From positions 1 through 60,625 of the IMG/VR virus record IMGVR_UViG_3300048996_000177: 60,625 nt of DNA; one strand, 5' to 3'. Origin of the DNA: a virus. Under the pieces are notes generated by a model. It made no database searches. It was not told the origin of the DNA and worked only from the letters and a program-made list of their open reading frames with translations. A program made the position numbers and the translations under genes. Of the stretch, positions 16,916 through 25,607 are shown in pieces (the stretch's first letter is position 1; every line of letters begins with the position of its first letter).

Positions 16916-18076
16916 ATGATTGGTTTGTACGGTCCCGAAACCATCCAATGGGCCACGGGTGGAATCGGACGATTCATGCTGTGCCATGTGTATCTGCCCG
17001 GTACATCGACACACGCCCAACTGTTCGCGGATCCCAACGGGCTCGAACCGATCGAAAATCCCATTTCGTCTGATCAATACGGACGACTGACTTTTTACGC
17101 CACGCTCGGAACATACGACTTGGCCATCGGTGTGGCATCGATGGAAATCGATATCACCACCGTGTCTGGCGGGGGGATCACAACACTAAACGAGTTGGAC
17201 GACGTCATCACGACCGGGGCCACAAACGGTCAGGTGTTGTCCTTCCGGTTGTCGGACGGAAAGTGGGTCCCGGCAACGGTTTCTGGTGGTGGCGGGTCGG
17301 TATCGTGGACGGACATCCTTGACAAGCCTACCGTGTTCACACCCGCAACCCACACCCACGTGACGACCGACATCACGGGATTCCAGGCGGCAGTCGACGC
17401 ACGTGTGCAGTTGATTGTGGATACGGCACCGGCGGCACTCGACACGTTGAACGAACTGGCAGCGGCTATCGGTGATGATGCGAACTTCGCGGGAACGGTC
17501 ACCACGGCGCTGGCGGGCAAACAAGCCGCCGGTGATTACGCTACGAACACCGCGTTGACCAACGGGCTGGCAACCAAACAGCCGACTGGATCATATGCCA
17601 CAACCGGGCAGTTGGCCGCAAAAGCGAATGTCCCGATCATCCGCGATGCGTACGTGACCAATTTCGCAGAAACGCTGATCCCGGATACCGGTGGGGTGTG
17701 GACGATCTTCGCCGGATTCCCGACGTTGTCCATTCCTGCGGCTGTCGGCGATTCCATTATGTTCGATTTCTCCGGCCTGAAAAAGGATCCGGGGTCGGTA
17801 TTGGATGTTGCTCTGGTATCCGGTGGAGTGATCAAGAAGTATGTGTCATCCGGGTCGGCAACACCCGCGTTTGACGGAGATGTGGGTTGGGCCAGTGCAA
17901 CATATCTGGGTAAATCATCGGCTCACCGAATCCTAATCGGTGGGGGTGACCTCGACGGCGGCAATGCGGTGTTTGCGTTGGTATCAAAGCTTTCCCCGTT
18001 AAACGCGGGGACGATCCAAGGCACAATCAACTACCCGTTCTATTGGGTGGCAACGAATCTGGGGGTGGTCGGGTAA
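16916..18076 (+). CDS. Putative head fibre or decoration protein
   Basis: 386 residues. Beta-rich start, Gly-rich linker at about 118-125, then a repeat like those in phage tail fibres (FTPATHTH ... LDTLNELAAAIGDD ... ALAGK). The C-terminal half is a separate beta domain. Because it lies between capsid and connector genes rather than with the tail tip, a capsid-attached fibre is more likely than a tail fibre. Confidence 0.65.
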   Translation: MIGLYGPETIQWATGGIGRFMLCHVYLPGTSTHAQLFADPNGLEPIENPISSDQYGRLTFYATLGTYDLAIGVASMEIDITTVSGGGITTLNELDDVITTGATNGQVLSFRLSDGKWVPATVSGGGGSVSWTDILDKPTVFTPATHTHVTTDITGFQAAVDARVQLIVDTAPAALDTLNELAAAIGDDANFAGTVTTALAGKQAAGDYATNTALTNGLATKQPTGSYATTGQLAAKANVPIIRDAYVTNFAETLIPDTGGVWTIFAGFPTLSIPAAVGDSIMFDFSGLKKDPGSVLDVALVSGGVIKKYVSSGSATPAFDGDVGWASATYLGKSSAHRILIGGGDLDGGNAVFALVSKLSPLNAGTIQGTINYPFYWVATNLGVVG

Positions 18077-18387
18077 TGGCAACGCAAGCCGAAATCGACA
18101 CACTCCGCGCGTTGGTGCCGGAAACGGAATTGAGTGACACCGAACTTGGGTTGATTCTTGACGCGTCGGATTGCCTCAACCAAGCCGCCGGTAAGTTGTG
18201 GGGTCAATTGGCCGGTGGGTACGCCGGGCTGGTCAATATCAGCGAGGCGGGTTCGTCGCGGTCAATGGGCGACTTGCATAAAAACGCCTTGTCCATGTCG
18301 TCGTATTACTTCGGACTCGGATGCCCGGGTGTGGACCCCACACCGAATACGGGCCGTACCCAGACTCGGGCGATTGAGAGGTTGTAA
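18076..18387 (+). CDS. Head-to-tail adaptor
   Basis: 103 residues, all-helical (SDTELGLILDASDCLNQAAG). Size and position first after the head genes fit the connector adaptor (HK97 gp6/SPP1 gp15 type). Shares one base with its neighbours on both sides. Confidence 0.65.
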   Translation: MATQAEIDTLRALVPETELSDTELGLILDASDCLNQAAGKLWGQLAGGYAGLVNISEAGSSRSMGDLHKNALSMSSYYFGLGCPGVDPTPNTGRTQTRAIERL

Positions 18388-18803
18388 TGCCGATCATCCC
18401 CGACCCGGATCCGATTGACGCCGGAATCGAACGGGCCCGTCAAGTTGAATTGCGATTTCAGCGGTTTAACACCAAGTCGTTCATCGCGTGGCATCCGACC
18501 GATATCCGACTAATCCCCCGTACAGCGGTGAAAACCGGGTCTGGTACAAAGTGGACGGACGGGCCACCTCGTCCCCTGCAAAGGTTCCGATTGATCCCAC
18601 AGTCCGAAACCACACCGCCGTTTGCGTTGGAAGATGGGACCGAACGCGTCATTTCGTTTGTCCTGTTGGGATTGTTCGACGCGGAGATGTTCGTCCATGA
18701 CTACTGGCGGGATTCGATGGGGTTCCGGTATGAAATCCTGAATGTCACAGCCGAAAATGGTTATGAGACAAAGGGATTGATCGAAAAACACGGGGCGGTG
18801 TGA
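18387..18803 (+). CDS. Head-to-tail stopper
   Basis: 138 residues, beta-rich. Second connector gene, between adaptor and tail-completion genes; the size fits SPP1 gp16-type stoppers that close the channel after packaging. Assignment mainly by order. Confidence 0.6.
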   Translation: MPIIPDPDPIDAGIERARQVELRFQRFNTKSFIAWHPTDIRLIPRTAVKTGSGTKWTDGPPRPLQRFRLIPQSETTPPFALEDGTERVISFVLLGLFDAEMFVHDYWRDSMGFRYEILNVTAENGYETKGLIEKHGAV

Positions 18804-19150
18804 TGGCACGCCGGGTGATCATCTCGGATACCATCAGTCCACACCTGGCGGTGTTTGATGAACAGATCATGGGCGTAGTTGAACAGATATTCCAGTATTT
18901 CGAATCCGTGTCGGAAACCGAAATGAAGACCGGAGCACGGTGGACCGACCGGACTGGTGTGGCCCGATCGGGACTTGTGTCCACATCGGATCGGTCTGGC
19001 AACGAATTCACGTTGCATTTCGCTTCGATGGCGTCGTATGGGATTTGGCTGGAAATTCGGTGGTCGGGTAAATACGCCATCGTCGGTCCGGTTATGTCCC
19101 AGATCGGACCCCGGTTGGCCCAGATGATCGCCGAGACGGCATTGCCGTAG
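18803..19150 (+). CDS. HK97 gp10-like tail completion protein
   Basis: 115 residues. Pattern of the HK97 gp10 family: helical start, TGVARSGLVS, then SYGIWLEIRWSGKYAIVGPVM. ATG 18803 overlaps the previous stop by one base; a GTG at 18800 is in frame but less likely. Confidence 0.7.
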   Translation: MARRVIISDTISPHLAVFDEQIMGVVEQIFQYFESVSETEMKTGARWTDRTGVARSGLVSTSDRSGNEFTLHFASMASYGIWLEIRWSGKYAIVGPVMSQIGPRLAQMIAETALP

Positions 19151-19164
19151 GAATGGGGGTGGCC

Positions 19165-19569
19165 ATGTCGTTGCGCAATTATCTGTTTGATATCGCGAAA
19201 AACGACAGCGTGTTGAATTCACTTGGCCTCAACGCGACGTCCATGTTCACATCGAATGACAAGGACACCCCGCAAGTCCGCCCGTTTCTGGTATTCCGAT
19301 GGGGGGCTACGAATCCCGGTTTGTCAGTGGTGAACCAGCGAACGTTGCGGGTGTGGGTGCATGACGAACCTTCCGATTACACCAACATCGACATGGCGCT
19401 GAAACGTCTTCAAACGATTTTTTTGCCGTTGATGGCGGTTCCGGTGTCCCCATCGGGTCAATGGGTGTCACAGATCGAATGGACGGGCGATTCCGACGAT
19501 CTGGACGATGACATCCAACAAACCATCACCCGATGGACCGAATTCCAGATAACGGGGTCGGCCGTATGA
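19165..19569 (+). CDS. Tail terminator protein
   Basis: 134 residues from ATG 19165; in-frame ATG 19153 is possible. The helix-beta pattern and position before the tail tube gene fit tail terminator proteins, which cap the tail tube and join it to the head. Confidence 0.65.
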   Translation: MSLRNYLFDIAKNDSVLNSLGLNATSMFTSNDKDTPQVRPFLVFRWGATNPGLSVVNQRTLRVWVHDEPSDYTNIDMALKRLQTIFLPLMAVPVSPSGQWVSQIEWTGDSDDLDDDIQQTITRWTEFQITGSAV

Positions 19570-19754
19570 CTGACTTACGTTGCCCCTCCAAACTTCACGG
19601 CGTGCTGGATAACCAGTTTATCGACGTGAAATGTTCCTCCCGGTTTTGCGGCGCACAGCCGGGTGTGGTGATCATTCACCGTTTCAGTGCTGTTGATGGA
19701 AGTTTCATCGACACATTCCGTTATCGAGATTTTGTAGGAGGGAAGAAAACATGA
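19566..19754 (+). CDS. Small zinc-finger protein (Com-like)
   Basis: 62 residues, ATGA-coupled on both sides. CPSKLHG ... VKCSSRFCG with HR after it gives four potential ligands, similar to Mu Com, a translational activator. Role here is unknown. Confidence 0.65.
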   Translation: MTDLRCPSKLHGVLDNQFIDVKCSSRFCGAQPGVVIIHRFSAVDGSFIDTFRYRDFVGGKKT

Positions 19755-20626
19755 GTGATCCCCTACCCACGGCGCTCCCGTATGGACTCCGGGATATCAA
19801 ACTCACGCCGTACACCGACGCGACGAATACCGCGTTGGGAACTCCGGTGGACCTTCCCGTTTCGCGGACGTTGTCATTCAGCGAAACGGAAGAATTCAGC
19901 ACGTTGGAAGGTGACGACGAAACGGCGGCCACCCACGGTGCCGGTGCGATCGTCGAGTGGGAACTCGAATCCGGCGGTATTTCGTTGCAGGCGTGGGCGG
20001 TCCTCTCCGGGGCAACGTACACCGGCGGCGCATCGCGTCGGACGATCAAGAAGAATGTCTCGCAGCAGCGAGGTTCGTTCAAGATCGAGGGCCAGATCAT
20101 TTCCGATTCCGGTGGCGACATCCACTGTGAAATCTTCCGGGCCAAGTGCAACGATTCGCTGGATGGCGAATTCTCGTACGGCAACTTCATGCTGACGAAC
20201 TGCTCCGGTGTGGGCTACGGCTCGCAAATGGTTGTCGCGACCGGCGACCCGGATACCGCTGTGGCACTCGGTGACCTGTACCGGTTCACCCAGAATGGCA
20301 CGGTTACCACGATCAACGCGGGTGTCGCTCCGCCGGTCGGGTTGTCGTCCGGTGCGGTCACGGCAACTACGGTCGCGCTCGACTGGGAACCCCCACTGTC
20401 GGGACCGGCACCGGATGCATACCGCGTGTACCAGCGGGTATGGACTGCGGGCGGTACCAACCCATGGGTCGCATCCACGACCACCCCGACCAACGGCACG
20501 AACACGACCACGGCGGCATCGGTCACCGGATTGACCACGGCGACGCATTACGAATTCGTCGTGCGTGCCATCAAGACGTTGATCGAATCGCCCAACTCCA
20601 ACGCGGACGACGCTACCACGTCGTAG
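19751..20626 (+). CDS. Major tail (tube) protein with C-terminal fibronectin III domain
   Basis: 291 residues. Residues 1-190 are the beta-rich tail-tube domain. From about 195 a typical fibronectin type III domain follows (PPVGLSSGAVTATTVALDW ... YRVYQRVW ... VTGLTTATHYEFVVRAI). Such domains decorate the outside of tails in many phages and may bind sugars on the host. RBS TAGGAGGG. Confidence 0.88.
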   Translation: MSDPLPTALPYGLRDIKLTPYTDATNTALGTPVDLPVSRTLSFSETEEFSTLEGDDETAATHGAGAIVEWELESGGISLQAWAVLSGATYTGGASRRTIKKNVSQQRGSFKIEGQIISDSGGDIHCEIFRAKCNDSLDGEFSYGNFMLTNCSGVGYGSQMVVATGDPDTAVALGDLYRFTQNGTVTTINAGVAPPVGLSSGAVTATTVALDWEPPLSGPAPDAYRVYQRVWTAGGTNPWVASTTTPTNGTNTTTAASVTGLTTATHYEFVVRAIKTLIESPNSNADDATTS

Positions 20627-20666
20627 TTCGCCCGACCATTCGTTAACCGGATTTTAGGAGCACGAG

Positions 20667-21242
20667 ATGCCATCCACCAACACCCCCAACGCTTATGGCG
20701 CGGGATGGAAGAAGTCCAAGGCCGAAGCGTATATCGACTTGGAATGCCCCACCGGAACGTGGTGCCAGATTCGTAAACCGAATCCCCGTGCACTCGTCAC
20801 CCTCGGATTTCTGGACCGACTGGATACGTTGAATGGCGTTATCCAGTCGAAGCACATCAAGCGCGTGAAGGGCGAAGCCAAGATCGACACCACGTCGTTG
20901 ATCAAGGACCCCACGTCGCTGATGGGAATGCTTGAACTTGCCGATCGGGTTGTGGAATACGTCGTGATTCAGCCGACTGTCCAACGCCCGTACGTGTCCA
21001 CCGGTGTGGACGGCGAAGGCAACCCCACCGAACGTCAATTGCGGGGAGACGAGCGCGACGACGAGGTCATTTACACGGATGAACTCGACGACGCAGATAA
21101 AATGTTCATTTTCTCGTTGTCGGCGGGTGGTGACCCCGACCTGGCCACGTTTCGTAAACTCTATAACGAATCTGCTGCAAATCTGGGGAATGTCGAACAA
21201 GTGGCGGGTTCGTCCAAGCGAGTTGCTGTCCGTCGAAAATGA
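20667..21242 (+). CDS. Tail assembly chaperone (G part)
   Basis: 191 residues. It lies between the tail tube and tape measure genes, where G/T-type chaperones are found. They coat the tape measure during tail assembly. RBS TAGGAGCACGAG. A longer fusion product is expected through a frameshift near the 3' end (see next entry). Confidence 0.82.
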   Translation: MPSTNTPNAYGAGWKKSKAEAYIDLECPTGTWCQIRKPNPRALVTLGFLDRLDTLNGVIQSKHIKRVKGEAKIDTTSLIKDPTSLMGMLELADRVVEYVVIQPTVQRPYVSTGVDGEGNPTERQLRGDERDDEVIYTDELDDADKMFIFSLSAGGDPDLATFRKLYNESAANLGNVEQVAGSSKRVAVRRK

Positions 21243-21459
21243 CGCGGCTGCATTTTATTTCGACCGGGCGGTTTACACCTTCGGGGTGACGTTCGACGCG
21301 GACATGGAAGAAGCCACCAAGTCCAAAGGTAAAAAACCCGACACCCCAGAACAAACGAAACGCAAACAGGAAAATCGTTTGGCCAAATGGCTGGACGATG
21401 GTTCCACACCCAGAGCGGCGCAACCGAAACGATTCCGGGATCCAGCGGCCGAAATGTAA
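21190..21459 (+). CDS. Tail assembly chaperone T part, made by frameshift
   Basis: The overlapping frame contains WRVRPSELLSVENDAAAFYF, the conserved start of T-type chaperones, before the G stop at 21240. A fusion therefore needs a shift into this frame upstream. The frame relation is +1 (or -2). The best candidate is CTG GGG A at 21183-21189, giving ...NLG-MSNKWRVRPSELL. Internal initiation at ATG 21190 is a less likely alternative. Confidence 0.75.
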   Translation: MSNKWRVRPSELLSVENDAAAFYFDRAVYTFGVTFDADMEEATKSKGKKPDTPEQTKRKQENRLAKWLDDGSTPRAAQPKRFRDPAAEM

Positions 21460-21471
21460 GGGAGGGGTGAG

Positions 21472-24402
21472 ATGGCACGTCGTTATGACCTTGGAACGGT
21501 AGTTGGAAAGATCATTTTCAATTACGATGATAGGGGCACAACCAAATCTCAAAAAGATTTGGATGCCATGAAGAACAAGGCGGAGACATTCGCCAAAAGT
21601 TTTGATGCCGCATCCAAGAGCATGGGACGTTCCGCCCTCGGGGCTGCGAAAACATTTGCGGTTACCGCCGTTGCATTGGCCAGTGTTTCCGCAGCCGGTC
21701 AAGGTCTCGTGGCGGTTGGTGCGTGGTTGGCCGCTGCATCACAAGCCGCCGTTGTATTGCCCGGTGTCTTGGCCGCTGCGGGAACGGCGATGGTTGTCGC
21801 CAAACTGGGTGCCGATGGAATCAAAAAAGCGATGGAAGGCATTAAGCCGGTCGTCGATGATTTGAAGAAATCAGTATCGGCCACGTTTGAAAAAGGTTTG
21901 GCTCCGGCCGTTAAAAACTTGAACCAGATTGTCCCGCAATTGAAGACACGGTTGTTGGGTGTGGCACAAGCCATGTCCCAAGCGGCCGTGTCATTCACCG
22001 AGATGTTGAAGCAAAAATCGCAAGTCAACAGTTTGAATGCGATTATCAACGCTACCGAAGGAACAGTCCGAAATGTGGGAAGGGCATTGGCTCCATTGGG
22101 CCAGGCGTTTCTTGACATCGCATCGGTGGGTGCGAACATGTTTCGGGGATGGACCGAAGGGGCAGGTGCAGCGGCACAGGGATTCGCCGATTTCATCCAT
22201 GAAGCGAAAGCATCCGGTCAGATTGCGGAATGGATCCAGACTGGTGTGGATGCGTTCAAATCGTTGGGTGCAATCGTTGTACAGGTTGCCGGAATCATCG
22301 CGGCGGTTGTAAAGGGATTCGCATCGGCCGGAACCACGATCGGCGCGCCGTTGGTGGAGACATTGCGGCAGATCAACGCGTTTTTGTCCGGCATTGAAGG
22401 ACAATCGATCCTGAAATCGCTGGCCACATCGCTGGGTGAAATCGGTTCAGTTGTGTCCACGGTCTTGCTGGCCGCATTGAAGGCGGTAGCTCCATTGTTG
22501 CCGCCGCTGCTGGACGCGTTCGCGAAGTTGGCCACACAGGCATTGCCGTTGATCGTATCGGCGATTCAATTCCTGGCTCCGGTGCTGTTGAACATCGCGA
22601 ATTACATCCAACAGAACATTGACTGGATCGGTCCGTTGGTCATTGCGTTGGGTGCGTGGGCAGCGGCGCAATGGGCCCTCAACATCGCGCTGAATGCCAA
22701 CCCCATCGGTTTGGTGGTATTGGCCATCGCGGCATTGGTCGCCATCGCAGCCACGATCATCACGTACTGGGAACCGATCTCCGGTTTCTTCATCGACTTG
22801 TGGAACACCATCTGGAAGTGGACGTCCGATCGAATCACGGACATCTGGAATTTCATCAAGTCGGTGTTCGGTGCGATTGGTGATTACTTTTCCAGTGTCG
22901 GTGCGGCATGGTCGAAAGTGTTTTCGGATGTCGGCGATAAGATCAAGGCCGCATGGAATGGCATTGGCGATTTCTTCTCGTCCATTGGTCAGGCCATTGT
23001 GGACGGTATCGGTGCGGCCATCGACTGGCTCAAATCGGTACCGGAAACGGTCGGTAATTTCTTGGCGTCGCTCCCGGCTATCGTCGGTAACGCGTTCAAA
23101 TGGGCGATGACCGAAGGTTTGCACGCGTTGTCCGAAGGAATTCAGTGGATCATCGCGGCATCCATCGCGTTGCCATTGCGACTTGGTGAAATCATCATCG
23201 GCTTGGGCGTCCAGTTGTATACGTGGATGAAAGCAGCATGGACGGCCGCGCAAACGGCAGTATCCGAAGCGTTCATTGCGTTGATTGCATGGATTGTCCA
23301 GTTGCCCGATATGATCCTCACCGCGTTGGTTAACTTCGGCACGATGATTTCCGATTGGGCAACGTCCACATGGGAATCCGCACGACTGGCCGTTGTGCAG
23401 AAGGTATCCGAATTGTTGGTGTGGATCAGCGAATTGCCGGGCAAAATCATTCTGGCGGTTGCGCAATTCCTGGACATGATCGTCACATGGGCTCGCGACA
23501 CGTGGGAAGCCATGAAGACCACGGCCATTAACAAGGGCGCGGAATTCTTGGTATGGGTGTCACAACTGCCCGGCAAAATCATGGATTGGTTGAAGCGGAC
23601 CGTATCCGATCTGGGTGATTTGGCCAGCCGTTCATGGACCGCATTCAAAGATCGTGCCCAAGCAGCCGGTGACCTGATGTTGCAATGGGTTAAAGGCATC
23701 CCGGGCTGGATCATGGATCGGTTGGGCGACCTCGGAAATCTGTTGGTGAACGCCGGTAAGGCAATCATCAATGGTTTGTTGAACGGCATCAAGGCGGCAG
23801 CCAACGGATTGTTTAGTTGGGTTGGTGGCATCGCCGATAAGATCCGTTCATTGAAGGGTCCATTGTCATACGACAAAATCCTGTTGGTCGACGCCGGTAC
23901 TGCGATCATGGGCGGGTTGTTGAATGGACTGCAATCCGGGTACCAGAAGGTTCAATCGTTCGTTGGCGGTGTGGCGAACAACATTCAAGATATGATGGAC
24001 CCGAACAAGATGATTACTCCGATGGGTTCAGCGGCAAAAGAAATTTTGAACGCACTGCAACAAGGTGCGACGGTATATGAAGATTTGTCGTTTAAGGGAA
24101 TGTCGAGTCAAGGTTCGGCATTCAATGACCAATTAGCGGCAGATTTTTACAAGCAAACCGGATCAAGTTCTTCCGGTAGCCAAGGGATTGACATGTCCCA
24201 GTTGACCCCATGGCTGGAACAAGTCATTGCGAACGAAACGAAAACCCAGCCGGTGTTGCCGACCAATGCGGGAACGGTATCCATTTCAGCCGTTAACCTG
24301 TACGTCACCGGAAACCTTGATCCGACCAATCCGGTTCAATGGCGTAAGGCCATGGACGAAATCCAGAACGGCATCAACAACGTAATCCGGGGGAGGCAGT
24401 AA
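21472..24402 (+). CDS. Tape measure protein
   Basis: 976 residues, the longest protein. Ala/Ile/Trp-rich helices, several hydrophobic stretches (for example around 60-105 and 390-430), and repeated W-x-LPG-K segments in the second half. It sets tail length and may help DNA cross the membrane. RBS GGGAGGGG. Its length predicts a tail of roughly 145 nm using the usual 0.15 nm per residue. Confidence 0.92.
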   Translation: MARRYDLGTVVGKIIFNYDDRGTTKSQKDLDAMKNKAETFAKSFDAASKSMGRSALGAAKTFAVTAVALASVSAAGQGLVAVGAWLAAASQAAVVLPGVLAAAGTAMVVAKLGADGIKKAMEGIKPVVDDLKKSVSATFEKGLAPAVKNLNQIVPQLKTRLLGVAQAMSQAAVSFTEMLKQKSQVNSLNAIINATEGTVRNVGRALAPLGQAFLDIASVGANMFRGWTEGAGAAAQGFADFIHEAKASGQIAEWIQTGVDAFKSLGAIVVQVAGIIAAVVKGFASAGTTIGAPLVETLRQINAFLSGIEGQSILKSLATSLGEIGSVVSTVLLAALKAVAPLLPPLLDAFAKLATQALPLIVSAIQFLAPVLLNIANYIQQNIDWIGPLVIALGAWAAAQWALNIALNANPIGLVVLAIAALVAIAATIITYWEPISGFFIDLWNTIWKWTSDRITDIWNFIKSVFGAIGDYFSSVGAAWSKVFSDVGDKIKAAWNGIGDFFSSIGQAIVDGIGAAIDWLKSVPETVGNFLASLPAIVGNAFKWAMTEGLHALSEGIQWIIAASIALPLRLGEIIIGLGVQLYTWMKAAWTAAQTAVSEAFIALIAWIVQLPDMILTALVNFGTMISDWATSTWESARLAVVQKVSELLVWISELPGKIILAVAQFLDMIVTWARDTWEAMKTTAINKGAEFLVWVSQLPGKIMDWLKRTVSDLGDLASRSWTAFKDRAQAAGDLMLQWVKGIPGWIMDRLGDLGNLLVNAGKAIINGLLNGIKAAANGLFSWVGGIADKIRSLKGPLSYDKILLVDAGTAIMGGLLNGLQSGYQKVQSFVGGVANNIQDMMDPNKMITPMGSAAKEILNALQQGATVYEDLSFKGMSSQGSAFNDQLAADFYKQTGSSSSGSQGIDMSQLTPWLEQVIANETKTQPVLPTNAGTVSISAVNLYVTGNLDPTNPVQWRKAMDEIQNGINNVIRGRQ

Positions 24403-25607
24403 TGGCCACGTTCCACACCATCCGGGTTGGTCGGTTGACGTTGCGCGAGGATTTCAGTGTCCAGGAATCGGCGGATCGGTCAATGTCGTTGACCGGCCAC
24501 GAATCCATGGGAACCCGTGGCCAGCGGACAAAGGTTCAAGTGGAACAACGTCGCGACGATATTCTGTCCCTCATCGGACAGTTCGTCGCGATCGCATTCA
24601 CGGACAAACCCCACCTGAATGGGTTCTACTGGATCACGGACGCATCGGCCGAAATCACCCGGTGGGATGAAGAAGGATTGTCGATGCTCGGATGGACATT
24701 GTCAGCCCAGCGGGTTGGTGTGTCCGATGAGATCGACATTGAATCCCGATTGTCCGGTGCGATCACTCGGCAAAATGATTTCACGGCCATCGGGAAACGT
24801 CCGCACGCTCCGGCGGTAAACCACAACGTCTATTCGGCGGGTTCGACGATCCCCACGTTTACTAGCCGAACCGGCACCGATGGTGTGGTCAAGGTGTATC
24901 AAAACCTGGCCCAGGGCATCAATCCCCGATGGGGAATCACGGTGACCGATTATGAAAAAGGCCGGGTCCGGTTCATCGACCACAATGGACTCGAACGAAC
25001 GGGTGTGTCATATGACACGGACCCGACGAACTGGGAACTCTCCAATTCGTTGATCCGGCTCAAACCCATCGGTGTGGCCGGAACGTTTGACCTGTCGGTG
25101 TGGCAATCCGGTGCATGGGTATCCCGGACATGGGATCTTCTGTATTCAACCGGTCCCGCGTTGTCCATGGGGTTCGCTGATTATGTGACCGTTTTGGACA
25201 ACAACTATGAATCGGTATCTGTCCGGCTGACCAAAAATCTGTCACCATCCGGCCGAATGACGGTTGACCTGACGTTGAACCGGGGATCGTCGATCGTTGA
25301 GGTGTACATCCAACACCAGTTCGGCACCACGCTGGCGTTGAAACGGGCCACGGTCGTGGCTGGCACGTCCACACCCGGGTATGTCTCGCAAACCACAGCG
25401 GATGGTGCGGGCATGAAAACGATTGTGGGGTCTGCACGGACGTTCACGGCCGATGCACCCAACCATGGGATATCCAAGGCCGCTACGGCGACGCTGGACG
25501 CCTTTATCGGGGTGTGCATGTCGGCATCGGCGGGTGATTTACCGGCCGACGTGTACACCTCGTACATTGGTGCCCCATCGGAATTGGTACAGGGGGTGCG
25601 AAAGTAA
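24402..25607 (+). CDS. Distal tail / minor tail protein
   Basis: 401 residues, directly after the tape measure and overlapping it by one base, the position of the distal tail protein. The N-terminal about 110 residues fit the Dit-like part (VEQRRDDILSLIGQFV). The C-terminal part is a beta-rich, possibly carbohydrate-binding extension. Confidence 0.7.
   Translation: MATFHTIRVGRLTLREDFSVQESADRSMSLTGHESMGTRGQRTKVQVEQRRDDILSLIGQFVAIAFTDKPHLNGFYWITDASAEITRWDEEGLSMLGWTLSAQRVGVSDEIDIESRLSGAITRQNDFTAIGKRPHAPAVNHNVYSAGSTIPTFTSRTGTDGVVKVYQNLAQGINPRWGITVTDYEKGRVRFIDHNGLERTGVSYDTDPTNWELSNSLIRLKPIGVAGTFDLSVWQSGAWVSRTWDLLYSTGPALSMGFADYVTVLDNNYESVSVRLTKNLSPSGRMTVDLTLNRGSSIVEVYIQHQFGTTLALKRATVVAGTSTPGYVSQTTADGAGMKTIVGSARTFTADAPNHGISKAATATLDAFIGVCMSASAGDLPADVYTSYIGAPSELVQGVRK

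Noticed and set aside
16813-17073. 86-residue frame between the acidic protein and the head fibre gene
   Set aside because: Overlaps the start of the fibre gene in another frame and has odd composition; the RBS supports the start at 16916. The 109-bp gap holds only a weak CCCCA/TGGGG stem.
22447-23466. 339-residue minus-strand frame opposite the tape measure gene
   Set aside because: Product is Arg/Asp/Gln-rich without any fold pattern; the tape measure reading on the plus strand is certain.
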